A stretch of DNA of 64,000 nucleotides from positions 248,001-312,000 of the forward strand of contig NZ_BMPU01000001.1 in NCBI RefSeq assembly GCF_014647755.1. The letters run 5' to 3'. Every line of letters begins with the position of its first letter. The stretch's first letter is position 1. Source of the stretch: Porphyromonas pasteri. GTDB lineage: Bacteria > Bacteroidota > Bacteroidia > Bacteroidales > Porphyromonadaceae. Shown in pieces: positions 42,362 through 51,416 of this stretch. The notes below the pieces were generated by a model, which was not told the DNA's origin, did not search any database, and saw only the letters and a program-made list of their open reading frames with translations. The translations under genes were made by a program, and so were the position numbers.

Positions 42362-43541
42362 CTCCTTCCTGCGCTGGTCTGGCCTTATGCCCTAAGAGCT
42401 TATCGACGACGAGGGCTATGGCGCCATCGCCGGTAACATTACATGCGGTGCCGAAGCTATCCATTGTGATATAAAGTGAGATCATCAGCGCCTGCTCCTC
42501 GACCGTGAAGCCTAAGATGGACTGGAGGATGGCCAGCGCCGCCATGATAGCGCCGCCAGGCACGCCAGGAGCTGCTACCATCGTCACCCCAAGCAGGAGG
42601 ATGAAGTGTGTGAACATACCTAAGTCATACGTCCCGCCACGCATCAGGATAAGAGCAAGAGCGCAGGAGACGATCTTTAGTGTACTGCCCGCGAGGTGGA
42701 TCGTAGCGCAGAGAGGTACGGTGAAGGAAGCTACCCCGTCGCTGACGCCATTCTTCTTCGCTTGGGCAAGCGTCACGGGGATCGTCGCTGCAGACGAAGC
42801 CGTACCCAGTGCCGTGAAGTAAGCGGGAAGCATATTGATGAGCAGACGGATGGGGTTCTTCCCCTGCACCAGCCCTGCGATAGTGAACTGAAGGAGCAGT
42901 AGGAAGATATGGAGCACGAAGATCACTCCAATGATCTTGATGAAGACCATGAGCACGCCAACGACCTTGCCACTGCTGGCCATCTCCATGAATATCCCGA
43001 GGATATAGAGTGGGAGGAGCGGGATGATGACCTTCTCGATGACGCCCGAGACGATATCCTTGACATCGATGATCACGTTCTTGAGCGCCGTAGACTCCAG
43101 ATGTGCCACGCCAAGACCAAGGACGAAGGCCAAGATAAGCGCCGTCATGACGCCCATCACGGGAGGCATTGCGATGGTGAAGTAGGGCGTAAGGGCTTCG
43201 GGACCCGCTTGTAGCTGGTCTACTTGCCCCGCCTCGATGAGCTGCGGGAAGATGGCATTCCCCGTGAAGTAAGCCAGATAGCCAGAGAAGACCGTAGAGC
43301 CATAAGCGATAGCTACGGTCAGCAGGAGCATCTTCCCCGCGCTATGGCCGATGCTCCCGATAGCTTCGGCTACGAGAGCGACGATGATAAGCGGGATGGC
43401 GAAGTCGAGGAACTGCGAGAAGATCGCATTGAAGGTCAGGAAGAGTCGCGTCACCCCATCAGGCACGATGAGCCCGAGGCCGATACCCAGGGCGATCGCT
43501 ATGATGATGCGGGGGAGCAAACTGAGGCGTAGAGCTTTCAT
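42339..43541 (-). CDS. Dicarboxylate/amino acid:cation symporter (DAACS)
   Basis: 400 residues with about eight membrane segments and two re-entrant loops. Signatures are GTASSAATIPVTL (Ser-rich hairpin), APGVPGGAIMAAL, and MDSFGTACNVTGDGAIALVVD near the C-terminus, which holds cation- and substrate-binding residues. Family members take up glutamate, aspartate, serine, threonine or C4 dicarboxylates with Na+ or H+. Which one is not evident. The HAD gene overlaps its end. Confidence 0.9.
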   Translation of the reverse strand: MKALRLSLLPRIIIAIALGIGLGLIVPDGVTRLFLTFNAIFSQFLDFAIPLIIVALVAEAIGSIGHSAGKMLLLTVAIAYGSTVFSGYLAYFTGNAIFPQLIEAGQVDQLQAGPEALTPYFTIAMPPVMGVMTALILAFVLGLGVAHLESTALKNVIIDVKDIVSGVIEKVIIPLLPLYILGIFMEMASSGKVVGVLMVFIKIIGVIFVLHIFLLLLQFTIAGLVQGKNPIRLLINMLPAYFTALGTASSAATIPVTLAQAKKNGVSDGVASFTVPLCATIHLAGSTLKIVSCALALILMRGGTYDLGMFTHFILLLGVTMVAAPGVPGGAIMAALAILQSILGFTVEEQALMISLYITMDSFGTACNVTGDGAIALVVDKLLGHKARPAQEGGEVRDRE

Positions 43542-43619
43542 TCGCTGAAAAGAGATAAGGGTTAGTGTAGTTAGTTAGCTTATAGAGAAAGACCCTACTA
43601 AGATAAGCGATAAAGCAAT

Positions 43620-43665
43620 ACGACTGGCATACATCCTCTCGTAGGGGAGGGGGTACGCCAGTCGT
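43620..43665 (-). terminator. Hairpin after typA
   Basis: ACGACTGGC pairs with GCCAGTCGT, and the interior CCTCTC/GGGAGG can extend the stem. Sits about 40 bp past the typA stop. Confidence 0.65.
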
Positions 43666-43702
43666 CTTGTCTTAGGAGGTCATGATCACTCCGTGTGTAG
43701 TG

Positions 43703-45505
43703 TTACTGTCTATTCTGTCGCTTGCGCTCGGTCTCATCAAGGATGATCTTACGCATACGCATCGAGACGGGTGTGACCTCGACATATTCGTCGGGGCGGA
43801 TATACTCCAGCGCGTCCTCAAGGCTGAAGACTACGGGAGGAGCCAATGATACCTTATCATCGCTACCCGAAGCACGCATATTCGTCAGCTTCTTGCTCTT
43901 GCAGACATTGACGGCGAGGTCACCTTCCTTCGTGTGCTCACCGACGACCTGACCAGCGTAGACTTCTTCCTGTGGAGCGATGAAGAAGCGACCACGGCTC
44001 TGGAGGTTGTTGAGGGCGTAGGCGTAAGCTGTCCCCGTCTCGAGAGCAATGATCGAGCCGTTGTTACGACGCTCGATGTCGCCCTTCCATGGCTGATACT
44101 CGAGGAAGCGGTGGGCAAGGACGGCTTCACCAGCCGAAGCGGTGAGGACGTAGTTGTTGAGCCCGATGATACCGCGTGAAGGGATGTGGAATTCGAGGAA
44201 CGTACGGTCACCCTTCGTCTCCATCATTGTCATCTCACCCTTACGGCGCGTGACGACATCGATGATCTTGCTCGCAGACTCCTCGGGGAGGTTCACCGTG
44301 AGAAGCTCTATGGGCTCGTGGGGGACGCCGTCGATCTCGTGGATGATGACCTGAGGCTGACCGACCTGCAGCTCGTAGCCTTCGCGACGCATGGTCTCGA
44401 TGAGGACGGAGAGGTGGAGGACACCACGACCGTAGACGATCCAGCTATCTGCGGTCTCCGCAGGCTCGATGCGCAGGGCGAGGTTCTTATCCAGCTCCTT
44501 CATCAGGCGGTCGTGGATGTGGCGGGAGGTGACGAACTTCCCTTCGCGCCCATAGAAGGGCGAGTTGTTGATGGTGAAGAGCATGCTCATCGTAGGCTCA
44601 TCGACAGCGATGGTCTCGAGCGCTTCGGGCGTAGCTACGTCCGTGAGCGTCTCACCAATCTCAAAGCCTTCGATACCGACCAGCGCACATATGTCGCCCG
44701 AGGAGACGCTATCTACCTTCGTTCGGCCAAGACCTTCAAAGATATTGACCTCCTTGATACGCATCTTTGCGATCGAGCCATCGCGCTTGCAGAGGGCTAC
44801 TTCCTGCCCTTCTCTGAAGGTACCGCGGTGTACGCGACCTACAGCGATACGGCCGACATAGGAGGAGTAGTCCAGCGAGGTGATGAGCATCTGTGCTGGG
44901 CCTTCGATCTGCGTAGGAGCGGGGATTTGCTCGAGGATGGTATCCAGTAGGGTGGTGATATCTTCGGTAGGCTGCTTGTAGTCCTTGCTCATCCAGCCCT
45001 GCTTAGCCGAGCCATAGATGGTCTCGAAGTCAAGCTGCTCTTCGCTGGCGTTGAGGCTAAACATCAGGTCGAAGACCATATCCTGTACCTCTTCGGGGCG
45101 GCAGTTGGGCTTGTCGACCTTGTTGATGACTACGATGGGCTTCAGCCCCATCTCGATGGCCTTCTGCAGGACGAAGCGCGTCTGAGGCATAGGGCCTTCG
45201 AAGGCATCGACGAGAAGCAGGCAACCGTCGGCGAGGTTGAGTACGCGCTCTACTTCGCCACCGAAGTCGGCGTGGCCTGGGGTATCGATGATGTTGATCT
45301 TGACGTCCTTATAGCGGATGCTGACATTCTTGGAGAGGATGGTGATCCCACGCTCACGCTCGAGGTCATTGTTATCGAGGTACGTATCTACTTCGGCAGC
45401 CTTATCATCTCTGAAGAGCTTACCGGCTAAAAGCATCTTATCTACCAGCGTCGTCTTACCATGGTCGACGTGAGCGATAATCGCTATGTTGCGAATGTCT
45501 TGCAT
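43703..45505 (-). CDS. typA: Translational GTPase TypA/BipA
   Basis: 600 residues. An EF-G-like GTPase needed for ribosome assembly or stress growth. [15 protein letters not shown] (G1) is near residue 10, [11 protein letters not shown] in switch [16 protein letters not shown] (G3) and NKVDKPNC (G4); the C-terminal BipA domain has [20 protein letters not shown]. Transcription runs from a box at 45537-45544; array A2 lies 220-320 bp upstream of the start. Confidence 0.96.
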   Translation of the reverse strand: MQDIRNIAIIAHVDHGKTTLVDKMLLAGKLFRDDKAAEVDTYLDNNDLERERGITILSKNVSIRYKDVKINIIDTPGHADFGGEVERVLNLADGCLLLVDAFEGPMPQTRFVLQKAIEMGLKPIVVINKVDKPNCRPEEVQDMVFDLMFSLNASEEQLDFETIYGSAKQGWMSKDYKQPTEDITTLLDTILEQIPAPTQIEGPAQMLITSLDYSSYVGRIAVGRVHRGTFREGQEVALCKRDGSIAKMRIKEVNIFEGLGRTKVDSVSSGDICALVGIEGFEIGETLTDVATPEALETIAVDEPTMSMLFTINNSPFYGREGKFVTSRHIHDRLMKELDKNLALRIEPAETADSWIVYGRGVLHLSVLIETMRREGYELQVGQPQVIIHEIDGVPHEPIELLTVNLPEESASKIIDVVTRRKGEMTMMETKGDRTFLEFHIPSRGIIGLNNYVLTASAGEAVLAHRFLEYQPWKGDIERRNNGSIIALETGTAYAYALNNLQSRGRFFIAPQEEVYAGQVVGEHTKEGDLAVNVCKSKKLTNMRASGSDDKVSLAPPVVFSLEDALEYIRPDEYVEVTPVSMRMRKIILDETERKRQNRQ

Positions 45506-45536
45506 CTGTTTCTTATAAGTTCATCTATTACGGGCA

Positions 45537-45544
45537 CAAAGGTA
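45537..45544 (-). promoter_or_regulatory. Likely -7 box of typA
   Basis: CAAAGGTA on plus is TACCTTTG on minus, 32 bp upstream of the ATG. No clear -33 box. Confidence 0.5.
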
Positions 45545-45725
45545 GTCAATAATGCGCACTTATAGGGGAATTTTCGCTCCTCGGCGCATAGTTTTTTGCG
45601 GGCGAAGCACTCATCTCTTCTCACGAAAGACCAGGCTTTCTCTCCTGATAAATCGGCTATAGATATTGCTCTGCGAAGTGACTTCGCGCTATGGCTGGGA
45701 GGCGATAGTATTGAGGGGCTTTGCG

Positions 45726-45826
45726 ACCAGTACTGCTCGGCGAATGGACCAGTACTGGTCACATATATGAACCAGTACTGCTTCGCGCTTCAACCAGTAC
45801 TGATCACTTCGCTGACCAGTACTACT
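45726..45826. repeat. Family A palindrome array A2, 5 units, 22-23-bp pitch
   Basis: ACCAGTACT-type units start at 45726, 45748, 45771, 45793 and 45815, steps 22, 23, 22 and 22, the same order as in array A1. The left nine bases ACCAGTACT are constant in all five units while the last three vary (GCT, GGT, GCT, GAT, ACT). Leader text such as GGCTGGGAGGCGA also resembles that before A1. Lies between typA and cls. Confidence 0.88.
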
Positions 45827-45886
45827 TCGATTTCCCTTCCCGAAAGAAGGCGACTAACACGTACTACTGTAGGTAGATAAAATGCT

Positions 45887-45923
45887 ATAAGGCTGACTCC
45901 CCGAAATCGGGAGTCAGCCTTAT
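45887..45923 (-). terminator. Terminator of cls
   Basis: ATAAGGCTGACTCCC is an inverted match to GGGAGTCAGCCTTAT, a 15-bp stem with a 7-nt loop, 25 bp past the cls stop. Confidence 0.8.
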
Positions 45924-45948
45924 ACTATGATGTAGGAAATGAAGGTCT

Positions 45949-47376
45949 CTATAGGAGGGGGGCAAAGAGGCGCATGAAGGATTCTGCAAAGCGAACCATC
46001 CGCCCACGCTGCTCCCACTCCTCGTAGGTCAGGCGGTGGCAGGAGATCTTGTCTTGGTCGAAGAGCGTACGTAGGCGCTTGGCTGTCCCCGAGTCGTAGA
46101 TGATCCCCGAGATCTCGAAGTTGTGCTCCAGGCTACGGAAGTCCATGTTGGCCGAGCCGATAGTCGCTATCTGATCGTCAACGAGAAGGAGCTTGGAGTG
46201 GAGGAAGCCGTCGGTGTATTGGTAGATCTTCACCCCCGCTTCGAGGAGCTGTGTGAGGTAAGAGTTAGCAGCGAAGGTCGTCAGGCGCGAGTCCGTCTTG
46301 AGAGGGAGCATCAGCTCGACCTTCACACCCGCAAGAGCTGCTGTGGTAAGAGCGTTGTTGAGATTCTCCGTCGGGAGGAAGTAGGGCGTCTGGATGCAGA
46401 TGCTATGGCTGGCTCGCGAGATCATGTAGATGATCGCTTGCTCGATAGTGCGCCAGTGGCTAATCGGTCCACCTTGGACGAACTGTACCGAAGGAGAATA
46501 CTCGTTTGGCTCAGTCGCAGGATCAAAGTAGCGGTCTACGTTGATGACCTTGCGTGAGACGGCGTACCAGTCGATGAGGAAGGAGCTTTGGAGCCCTGCT
46601 ACGGCTACCCCCGTGATGCGGAAGTGGGTATCACGCCAGCGTCCGAGCTCTGAGCCCGTGAGGTAGCGCTGGGCGAAGTTCATCCCGCCGACATAGCCAA
46701 TGGAGCCGTCGATGACGACGATCTTGCGGTGATTGCGATAGTTCACCGTGGTAGAGAGGAGTGGGAAGGCCACGCGCATGAAGGCGTAGACTTGGATCCC
46801 CGCACGACGTAGGCGCTTCCAGTAGGAGGAGGGGACGTTGTATGAGCCGAGGTGGTCGTAGATGATGCGGATGGTGACGCCTTCTTCGGCTTTACGAAGG
46901 AGGATGTCCGTCAGGCGGTCGAGCACGTCGTCTGCCCCGAAGATATAGGCTTGCAGGTGGATGTATTCCTCGGCTTGCTCCAAGTCGGCGAAGAGAGCTT
47001 CGTACATGTCTGCTCCCCAGGCATAGATGTCGAGGGACTGGAGCTGGAGGAGGGGGCTGTCAGAGTTGCGCTCGACGAGCTCGATGAGTCGCTGGTGTTC
47101 TTCTGTGGCTTGCCGCTTCTTCAGCAGATGCTTGGGGAGGGAGAGTCGCTGCGGCTTGAGCATGAGCCTCCGATAGAAGCGGCGGTTGATGCTATTCAGA
47201 CGCTTCTGGTCTTGGCCGAAGACGATATATACCATGATCCCAAAGACGGGGATGAGCCCGACGATGAGGATCCATGCAGAGGCCTTGAGCGGATTGCGGT
47301 TCTCACTGAGTACCGTCCCGATGACCCCTAATACCGTCAGTGTATAGGCAATGATAAGCCAAGAGGAGAGCTCCAT
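45949..47376 (-). CDS. cls: Cardiolipin synthase (PLD family)
   Basis: 475 residues. Two N-terminal membrane segments (about 5-55) anchor a double phospholipase-D domain. HKD motif 1 is NHRKIVVIDGSIGYVGG, HKD motif 2 is LHSKLLLVDDQIATIGSAN, both with intact H-x-K-x4-D. It condenses two phosphatidylglycerols to cardiolipin at the inner membrane. The downstream lipoprotein gene lies 14 bp upstream of its start and reads the same way. Confidence 0.9.
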   Translation of the reverse strand: MELSSWLIIAYTLTVLGVIGTVLSENRNPLKASAWILIVGLIPVFGIMVYIVFGQDQKRLNSINRRFYRRLMLKPQRLSLPKHLLKKRQATEEHQRLIELVERNSDSPLLQLQSLDIYAWGADMYEALFADLEQAEEYIHLQAYIFGADDVLDRLTDILLRKAEEGVTIRIIYDHLGSYNVPSSYWKRLRRAGIQVYAFMRVAFPLLSTTVNYRNHRKIVVIDGSIGYVGGMNFAQRYLTGSELGRWRDTHFRITGVAVAGLQSSFLIDWYAVSRKVINVDRYFDPATEPNEYSPSVQFVQGGPISHWRTIEQAIIYMISRASHSICIQTPYFLPTENLNNALTTAALAGVKVELMLPLKTDSRLTTFAANSYLTQLLEAGVKIYQYTDGFLHSKLLLVDDQIATIGSANMDFRSLEHNFEISGIIYDSGTAKRLRTLFDQDKISCHRLTYEEWEQRGRMVRFAESFMRLFAPLL

Positions 47377-47390
47377 AGCGAGGTGTGGAG

Positions 47391-47837
47391 TTAGTTGGTG
47401 ACGAGGAGCTTGTCCTGTCGAGAGAGTCGCTGTACGCGGTAGCTACGCAGTGGGCTTCGTGCTGGGCCTGAGAGTGGGCGACCCGTCCCTGAGAGTAGGT
47501 CGAAGTGACTCTCACACTTAGGGCAACGTAGCTCAAGCCCTGAGAGCTGGAGCTGAGCCCATGGTGCAGGCTCTACGGGGCAAGCCAAGTCGAAGGCGTA
47601 GTACTCTTCGCGGTCTATGGCGTGGACGACGGCCAGACCTGCGAGTCCTGCACGCATTGATGCGATGGTCGAGTGTGGAATGAGGGCTATTCCCCCAGGG
47701 GAGAGTAGCGTACGATACTGTGAGAGCTGCAGCGGTACCTCATAGTATACCGATGTCTTGGGGAGTGGTGTCTCGGTCGTGGAGGTACAAGAAAAAAAGA
47801 GTAGCCCCACACAGAGCGATAGCAGGTACTTGCTCAT
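47391..47837 (-). CDS. Rieske-like lipoprotein with non-canonical ligands
   Basis: 148 residues with a lipobox Cys near residue 17 (FFSCTS). The body has a Rieske-type layout: FDLACPVE near residue 87 and CPKCESHFDLLSGTGRP near 107, then GPARSPLRSYRV. Classical Rieske clusters need C-x-H and C-x2-H; here the His positions are V (CPV) and C (CPKC), so a normal 2Fe-2S Rieske centre is unlikely. It may bind zinc or another metal or be purely structural. Lies between SRPBCC and cls genes, same direction. Confidence 0.65.
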   Translation of the reverse strand: MSKYLLSLCVGLLFFSCTSTTETPLPKTSVYYEVPLQLSQYRTLLSPGGIALIPHSTIASMRAGLAGLAVVHAIDREEYYAFDLACPVEPAPWAQLQLSGLELRCPKCESHFDLLSGTGRPLSGPARSPLRSYRVQRLSRQDKLLVTN

Positions 47838-47858
47838 ATCGGTGGGGCTACTAGAGGA

Positions 47859-48284
47859 CTAATAGTTGTAAGGGATCATGGTGAGCATCTCCGCGAGCTT
47901 CTCTACCCCGTCATTGAGCTTGCTCCCAATCATCTTGCGCATGAAGAAGTTGAGGTCAGCACGGAGGGTGAGACGCAGACGCGTATCCCCTGGTGCAGGC
48001 TCGAGGAGCTGGATCCAGAGGGTCAGGTCAATGGGAGACTGCTCGGTCGCCAGCTTGATCGTACCCTCGGGCTCTCGCTCGATGATACGGAGCACGAGAC
48101 GCCCAGCCCCAGGGACGACGAAGGCGCAGCTATCACTATCGATAGGCTCGATGGTGATCTTCTCACGTGCTTCTTCGGGGAGGCGGTCTTGGATATTAGC
48201 CAGGCCACTCAGGTCTGAGAGACGCTGGTATACTCGGGTACGAGGTGCGGCGATAGCCTTGATAGAACTTACGTAGTCGGACAT
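47859..48284 (-). CDS. SRPBCC (START-like) domain protein
   Basis: About 141 residues from ATG 48284 (MSDYVSSIKAIAAPR); the frame is open upstream but overlaps pyrE. The pattern of a Bet v1-like fold is visible: SSIKAIAAPRTRVYQRLSD at the start, hydrophobic strands in the middle, and a long C-terminal helix (SKLNDGVEKLAEMLTMIPY). These proteins bind lipids or other hydrophobic ligands; no ligand can be named. Starts 32 bp after the pyrE stop. Confidence 0.75.
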   Translation of the reverse strand: MSDYVSSIKAIAAPRTRVYQRLSDLSGLANIQDRLPEEAREKITIEPIDSDSCAFVVPGAGRLVLRIIEREPEGTIKLATEQSPIDLTLWIQLLEPAPGDTRLRLTLRADLNFFMRKMIGSKLNDGVEKLAEMLTMIPYNY

Positions 48285-48316
48285 GAATTTGTCGGATGAT
48301 GAGATAATAGTAGGGC

Positions 48317-48961
48317 TTACTTCTTGCCGGTCCAAGCGGCTGGATCCTTGCGCCACTCCTTGAGGAGCGCTTCGTCTTCAGCTGAGATGTAGCCCGTAGC
48401 GAGTGCTTGGCGGATGACGGCGTCATAGCAACTGAGAGTCACGAGGCGAACGTCTGCCTCGGCGAAGGCCTGCTCTGCCTGAGGGAAGCCATGCGTGTAG
48501 ACTGCGACCATACCGAGGACAGAGCATCCTGCACGACGAATAGCATCCACAGCCTTTAGGCTACTACCACCAGTGGAGATGAGGTCTTCGACGACGAGGA
48601 CACGGCTTCCTGCGGGTAGCTCGCCTTCGATCTGATTGCCCATACCGTGGTCCTTAGCTACGGGGCGGATGTAGACGAAGGGTAGACCCAGCAGGTCGGC
48701 GACGAGGGCACCCTGAGCGATAGCCCCAGTAGCAACCCCAGCGACGACGTCGGGAGCATCGAACTCGCGGCGGATAGCTTCGGCAAGCTCCGTCTTGATC
48801 AGCGTGCGTACCTCAGGGTAGGAGAGGGTGACGCGGTTGTCACAGTAGATGGGAGACTTCCAGCCAGAGGCCCAGGTGAAGGGAGAGTCGGGCTGAAGCT
48901 TTACGGCCTTTACCTGAAGGAGAGCTTCGGCGATACGTTCTTGGGTGGTGATAGCACTCAT
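48317..48961 (-). CDS. pyrE: Orotate phosphoribosyltransferase
   Basis: 214 residues. Makes OMP from orotate and PRPP in pyrimidine synthesis. VLVVEDLISTGGSSL (about 120-134) is the PRPP loop, FVYIRPVAKDHGMGNQIEG the flexible-loop region with the catalytic Lys, and FTWASGWKSPIYCDNR near the N-terminus. Precedes the SRPBCC gene in the same transcript; the amidase gene lies 26 bp upstream. Confidence 0.95.
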   Translation of the reverse strand: MSAITTQERIAEALLQVKAVKLQPDSPFTWASGWKSPIYCDNRVTLSYPEVRTLIKTELAEAIRREFDAPDVVAGVATGAIAQGALVADLLGLPFVYIRPVAKDHGMGNQIEGELPAGSRVLVVEDLISTGGSSLKAVDAIRRAGCSVLGMVAVYTHGFPQAEQAFAEADVRLVTLSCYDAVIRQALATGYISAEDEALLKEWRKDPAAWTGKK

Positions 48962-48987
48962 GGGGATTGTTCTTTTATAGGAGTGAG

Positions 48988-49785
48988 TTAGATCTGTAGG
49001 AGGAAGGGATCGGCATCAGCCCAGACGGGGAATTTCTGCCGAAGGTCCTGAAGGGGGCCGTAGTCGAGTGTTGCTGTGATGACAGTATCTGCTCCTTCTT
49101 CAGCCTCGACGAGAGCCTTGCCACGTGGGTCAATGATGACAGAGTCACCCGAATAGACGAGGTGGTTAGGATCTTCGCCTACACGGTTGACGCCGATGAC
49201 GTAGCTGAGATTCTCCATAGCACGGGCACGAAGGAGGGTACGGAAGACCTCACGACGTGGGCGTGGCCAGTTGGCTACAGCGATGATAAGGTCATATTCG
49301 TTCGACACATTGCGGCACCACACGGGGAAGCGCAGGTCGTAGCAGATGATGGGGAGGATGTGCCAGCCCTTGAATGTGAAGATGGATCGGCTGGTAGCAG
49401 AGCTGACGAATTCCTTCTCTCCTCCAGGGGCGAAGAGGTGACGCTTTGCCTGGAGCTGTACCTTCCCATCGGGCTCAATGAGGAAGAAGAGATTATGTAT
49501 GACTCCCTTGACCTCACTGAGGTAGCTCCCAGCGAGAGCGACATTGTACTCGTGAGAGAGTCGGAGGAGGGTCTGGTAGACTTCGCCTTGCTCTCGGTCA
49601 GCAAGCTTCGCCGCCTCGCTTGAGAAGCCCGTAGTAATCGTCTCAGGGAAGACGATGAGATCACTCGTCGCAGCATGATCTCGGATAAGGCCCTTGATGA
49701 GCTGGAGGTTAGCCGAGACATCATTCCAGTGGATACTGCACTGTACTGCGCTGACTCGTAGGGGAGCAGGGAAGCTATTTGCCAT
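48988..49785 (-). CDS. Nitrilase-superfamily amidohydrolase, omega-amidase (YafV/Nit2)-like
   Basis: 265 residues. The carbon-nitrogen hydrolase triad is visible: Glu in FPETITTGFS, Lys in LQAKRHLFAPGGE, and Cys in IICYDLRFPVW. Closest plan is the YafV omega-amidase, which hydrolyses alpha-ketoglutaramate-type compounds in metabolite repair; other small amides remain possible. The next gene (PlsC-like) lies 5 bp upstream, so they form one operon. Confidence 0.85.
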   Translation of the reverse strand: MANSFPAPLRVSAVQCSIHWNDVSANLQLIKGLIRDHAATSDLIVFPETITTGFSSEAAKLADREQGEVYQTLLRLSHEYNVALAGSYLSEVKGVIHNLFFLIEPDGKVQLQAKRHLFAPGGEKEFVSSATSRSIFTFKGWHILPIICYDLRFPVWCRNVSNEYDLIIAVANWPRPRREVFRTLLRARAMENLSYVIGVNRVGEDPNHLVYSGDSVIIDPRGKALVEAEEGADTVITATLDYGPLQDLRQKFPVWADADPFLLQI

Positions 49786-49790
49786 AAGAC

Positions 49791-50366
49791 TTAGGGAGTA
49801 AATTGCTCGGGATACTTTGCCTGGGATTTATCGTATCGACTACGTATCGTCGCCAGATCTTGCTCCATATCGCCTGTGGGGTAGAAGACCTCGAATATAC
49901 CGAGCTCCTTCTTGCCGTAGTCAATGACGGCGAGCTCGATGGGAAGGCCTGCTGCGACGGCAATATGGTAGAAGCCACTCTTCCACTTCTCTCCTCGAGA
50001 GCGTGTACCCTCGGGGGTGATAGCAAGGTGCATCTGTCCCTTCTGTCGGAGCTGCTCTTGCAGACGCTCCACGGTCTGGGTGCGCTCCTTGCGATTGACA
50101 GGGATACCACCTAAGGCTCGGAAGATAGGGCCTAAGGGGAAGAAGAACCAATCGCTCTTCATCAGGAAGCCGGAGTCGAAGCCAGCGGCCCAAGAATAGA
50201 GAAGCCCGAGGGGAAAGTCGTAGTTGCTAGTATGTGGAGCGACACAGATGATGCTCCCTTCAGGCTGCTTGCCAGGGTGGGGAATGACCTTCCATCCAAA
50301 GAGACGAAGCAGGCTCTGAGCTATTTTCTTTCGCAATTGTATAGGGATACTATGGGATGAAGTCAA
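49791..50366 (-). CDS. PlsC-like acyltransferase
   Basis: About 191 residues from TTG 50366; a second in-frame TTG 30 bp later (giving LRKKIAQSLLRLFGW) fits the family N-terminus equally well, and no ATG is available. The acyltransferase motifs are HTSNYDFPLG (HX4D), GGIPVNRKERT, and TPEGTRSRGEKWKSGF. Such short members acylate lysophospholipid or related lipids at the membrane; the acceptor is not determined. It lies 3 bp downstream of the small unknown protein gene. Confidence 0.8.
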   Translation of the reverse strand: MTSSHSIPIQLRKKIAQSLLRLFGWKVIPHPGKQPEGSIICVAPHTSNYDFPLGLLYSWAAGFDSGFLMKSDWFFFPLGPIFRALGGIPVNRKERTQTVERLQEQLRQKGQMHLAITPEGTRSRGEKWKSGFYHIAVAAGLPIELAVIDYGKKELGIFEVFYPTGDMEQDLATIRSRYDKSQAKYPEQFTP

Positions 50367-50369
50367 GCG

Positions 50370-50663
50370 CTATAGACCTTCGACGAAGTCGTCCAGGCGC
50401 TCTGAGAAGCTCGTGAGATTCGTGATGATGTAGTGACGAAGGTCTCTGTAGTAAGCCTTCACTAGCTGAGGGTTATGCTTGCCACTGGGATGCGTGACGC
50501 GGCGGAGACTGTCGTCGGTGAAGACCATAATGTCGTCCATCAGGTCTTCGATCTCAGCCTGCATCGCTTCGCTCCCAGAGACGGCACGGATGATAAGAGC
50601 CTCGTCGAAGAGGCGCATAACCTCTGCGATGATCTCTTTCTTCAGGGTTCTTTGACTTGCCAT
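50370..50663 (-). CDS. Small conserved-looking hypothetical protein
   Basis: 97 residues, cytoplasmic, wholly helical by composition, no signal peptide or Cys. MASQRTLKKEIIAEVMRLF opens an amphipathic helix; EAMQAEIEDLMDDIM and DLRHYIITNLTSFSERLDDF follow. I do not recognise a domain. It begins a run with the PlsC-like acyltransferase and amidase genes (gaps 3 and 5 bp), and a TATCTTTG box lies 40 bp upstream. Confidence 0.7.
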   Translation of the reverse strand: MASQRTLKKEIIAEVMRLFDEALIIRAVSGSEAMQAEIEDLMDDIMVFTDDSLRRVTHPSGKHNPQLVKAYYRDLRHYIITNLTSFSERLDDFVEGL

Positions 50664-50703
50664 AATGGTAGAGTATGTGAGGAGAGATACTCCTCATATA
50701 GGG

Positions 50704-50711
50704 CAAAGATA
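50704..50711 (-). promoter_or_regulatory. Likely -7 box upstream of the small hypothetical gene
   Basis: CAAAGATA on plus is TATCTTTG on minus, 41 bp upstream of the start at 50663. The -33 box is not evident. Confidence 0.45.
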
Positions 50712-50723
50712 TGGATTATGGGC

Positions 50724-51395
50724 TTAGCTTACCCCCTTCTCCTGCTCGCTCTTCTCCGTGAGCTTAGGATTGAAGGTCGGTAGCTGGATATGCAGGACTA
50801 CCGCAAGTACTCGGAAGATGAATACCGAGATGGCGGATATGAACTGCACCCACTCGATGGGTAGGCTTGAGTAGCGCCCCATAAGGACATAGATGATTGA
50901 GCCAAGGACGCAGGCCGAGGCATAGAAGTCTGTGCGGAAGATCAGGGGCGTTTCGTTGATCAGTACGTCGCGCAGAAGCCCTCCGAAAGAGCCTGTGACC
51001 GTGCCCATGATGACTGCAACCCACCAAGGGAAGCCCGCGGCATAGGACTTAGCGACACCTACGACTACGAAGAGCCCGAGGCCGATGGCGTCAAAGACGA
51101 AGAGGGAGTGATTGAGGCGGACGACTTGGCGTCGGAAGATGATCGTGAAGATAAGCCCAAGGGCCGTGATGATCAGATAGGATGGCTGGACAAGCCAGAA
51201 CGGCTTGATGTCTAAGAGAATGTCACGTATCGTACCACCTCCGACTGCAGTTACGAAGCCCACAACGTAGGCCCCGAACCAGTCTAGCCCCTTCCCCGCT
51301 GCGAGACGGATACCACTGATGGCAAAGGCCAGTGTCCCGAGGTAATCACACCAATTGACAAAGTCATTGACATCAACAAGATGAGCGAACTTCAT
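50724..51395 (-). CDS. TRIC/YicG-type cation channel family membrane protein
   Basis: 223 residues with about seven membrane segments. Two inverted repeats of the family appear: GFVTAVGGGTIRDILLD (about 46-62) and MGTVTGSFGGLLRDVLINE (about 130-148), each with the Gly-Gly and Arg-Asp pattern of UPF0126 proteins. Prokaryotic TRIC homologs form trimeric K+ or Na+ channels. A Lys/Glu-rich C-terminal tail. panB lies 21 bp upstream in the same direction. Confidence 0.88.
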   Translation of the reverse strand: MKFAHLVDVNDFVNWCDYLGTLAFAISGIRLAAGKGLDWFGAYVVGFVTAVGGGTIRDILLDIKPFWLVQPSYLIITALGLIFTIIFRRQVVRLNHSLFVFDAIGLGLFVVVGVAKSYAAGFPWWVAVIMGTVTGSFGGLLRDVLINETPLIFRTDFYASACVLGSIIYVLMGRYSSLPIEWVQFISAISVFIFRVLAVVLHIQLPTFNPKLTEKSEQEKGVS

Positions 51396-51416
51396 AGCCC
51401 GTGACCTCCTTGCTTG

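Noticed and set aside
16029-45826. Regular arrays could be CRISPR
   Set aside because: Units are 12-16-bp palindromes with 6-11-bp spacers that are degenerate parts of the repeat, far shorter than CRISPR repeats and spacers, and no cas genes are present.
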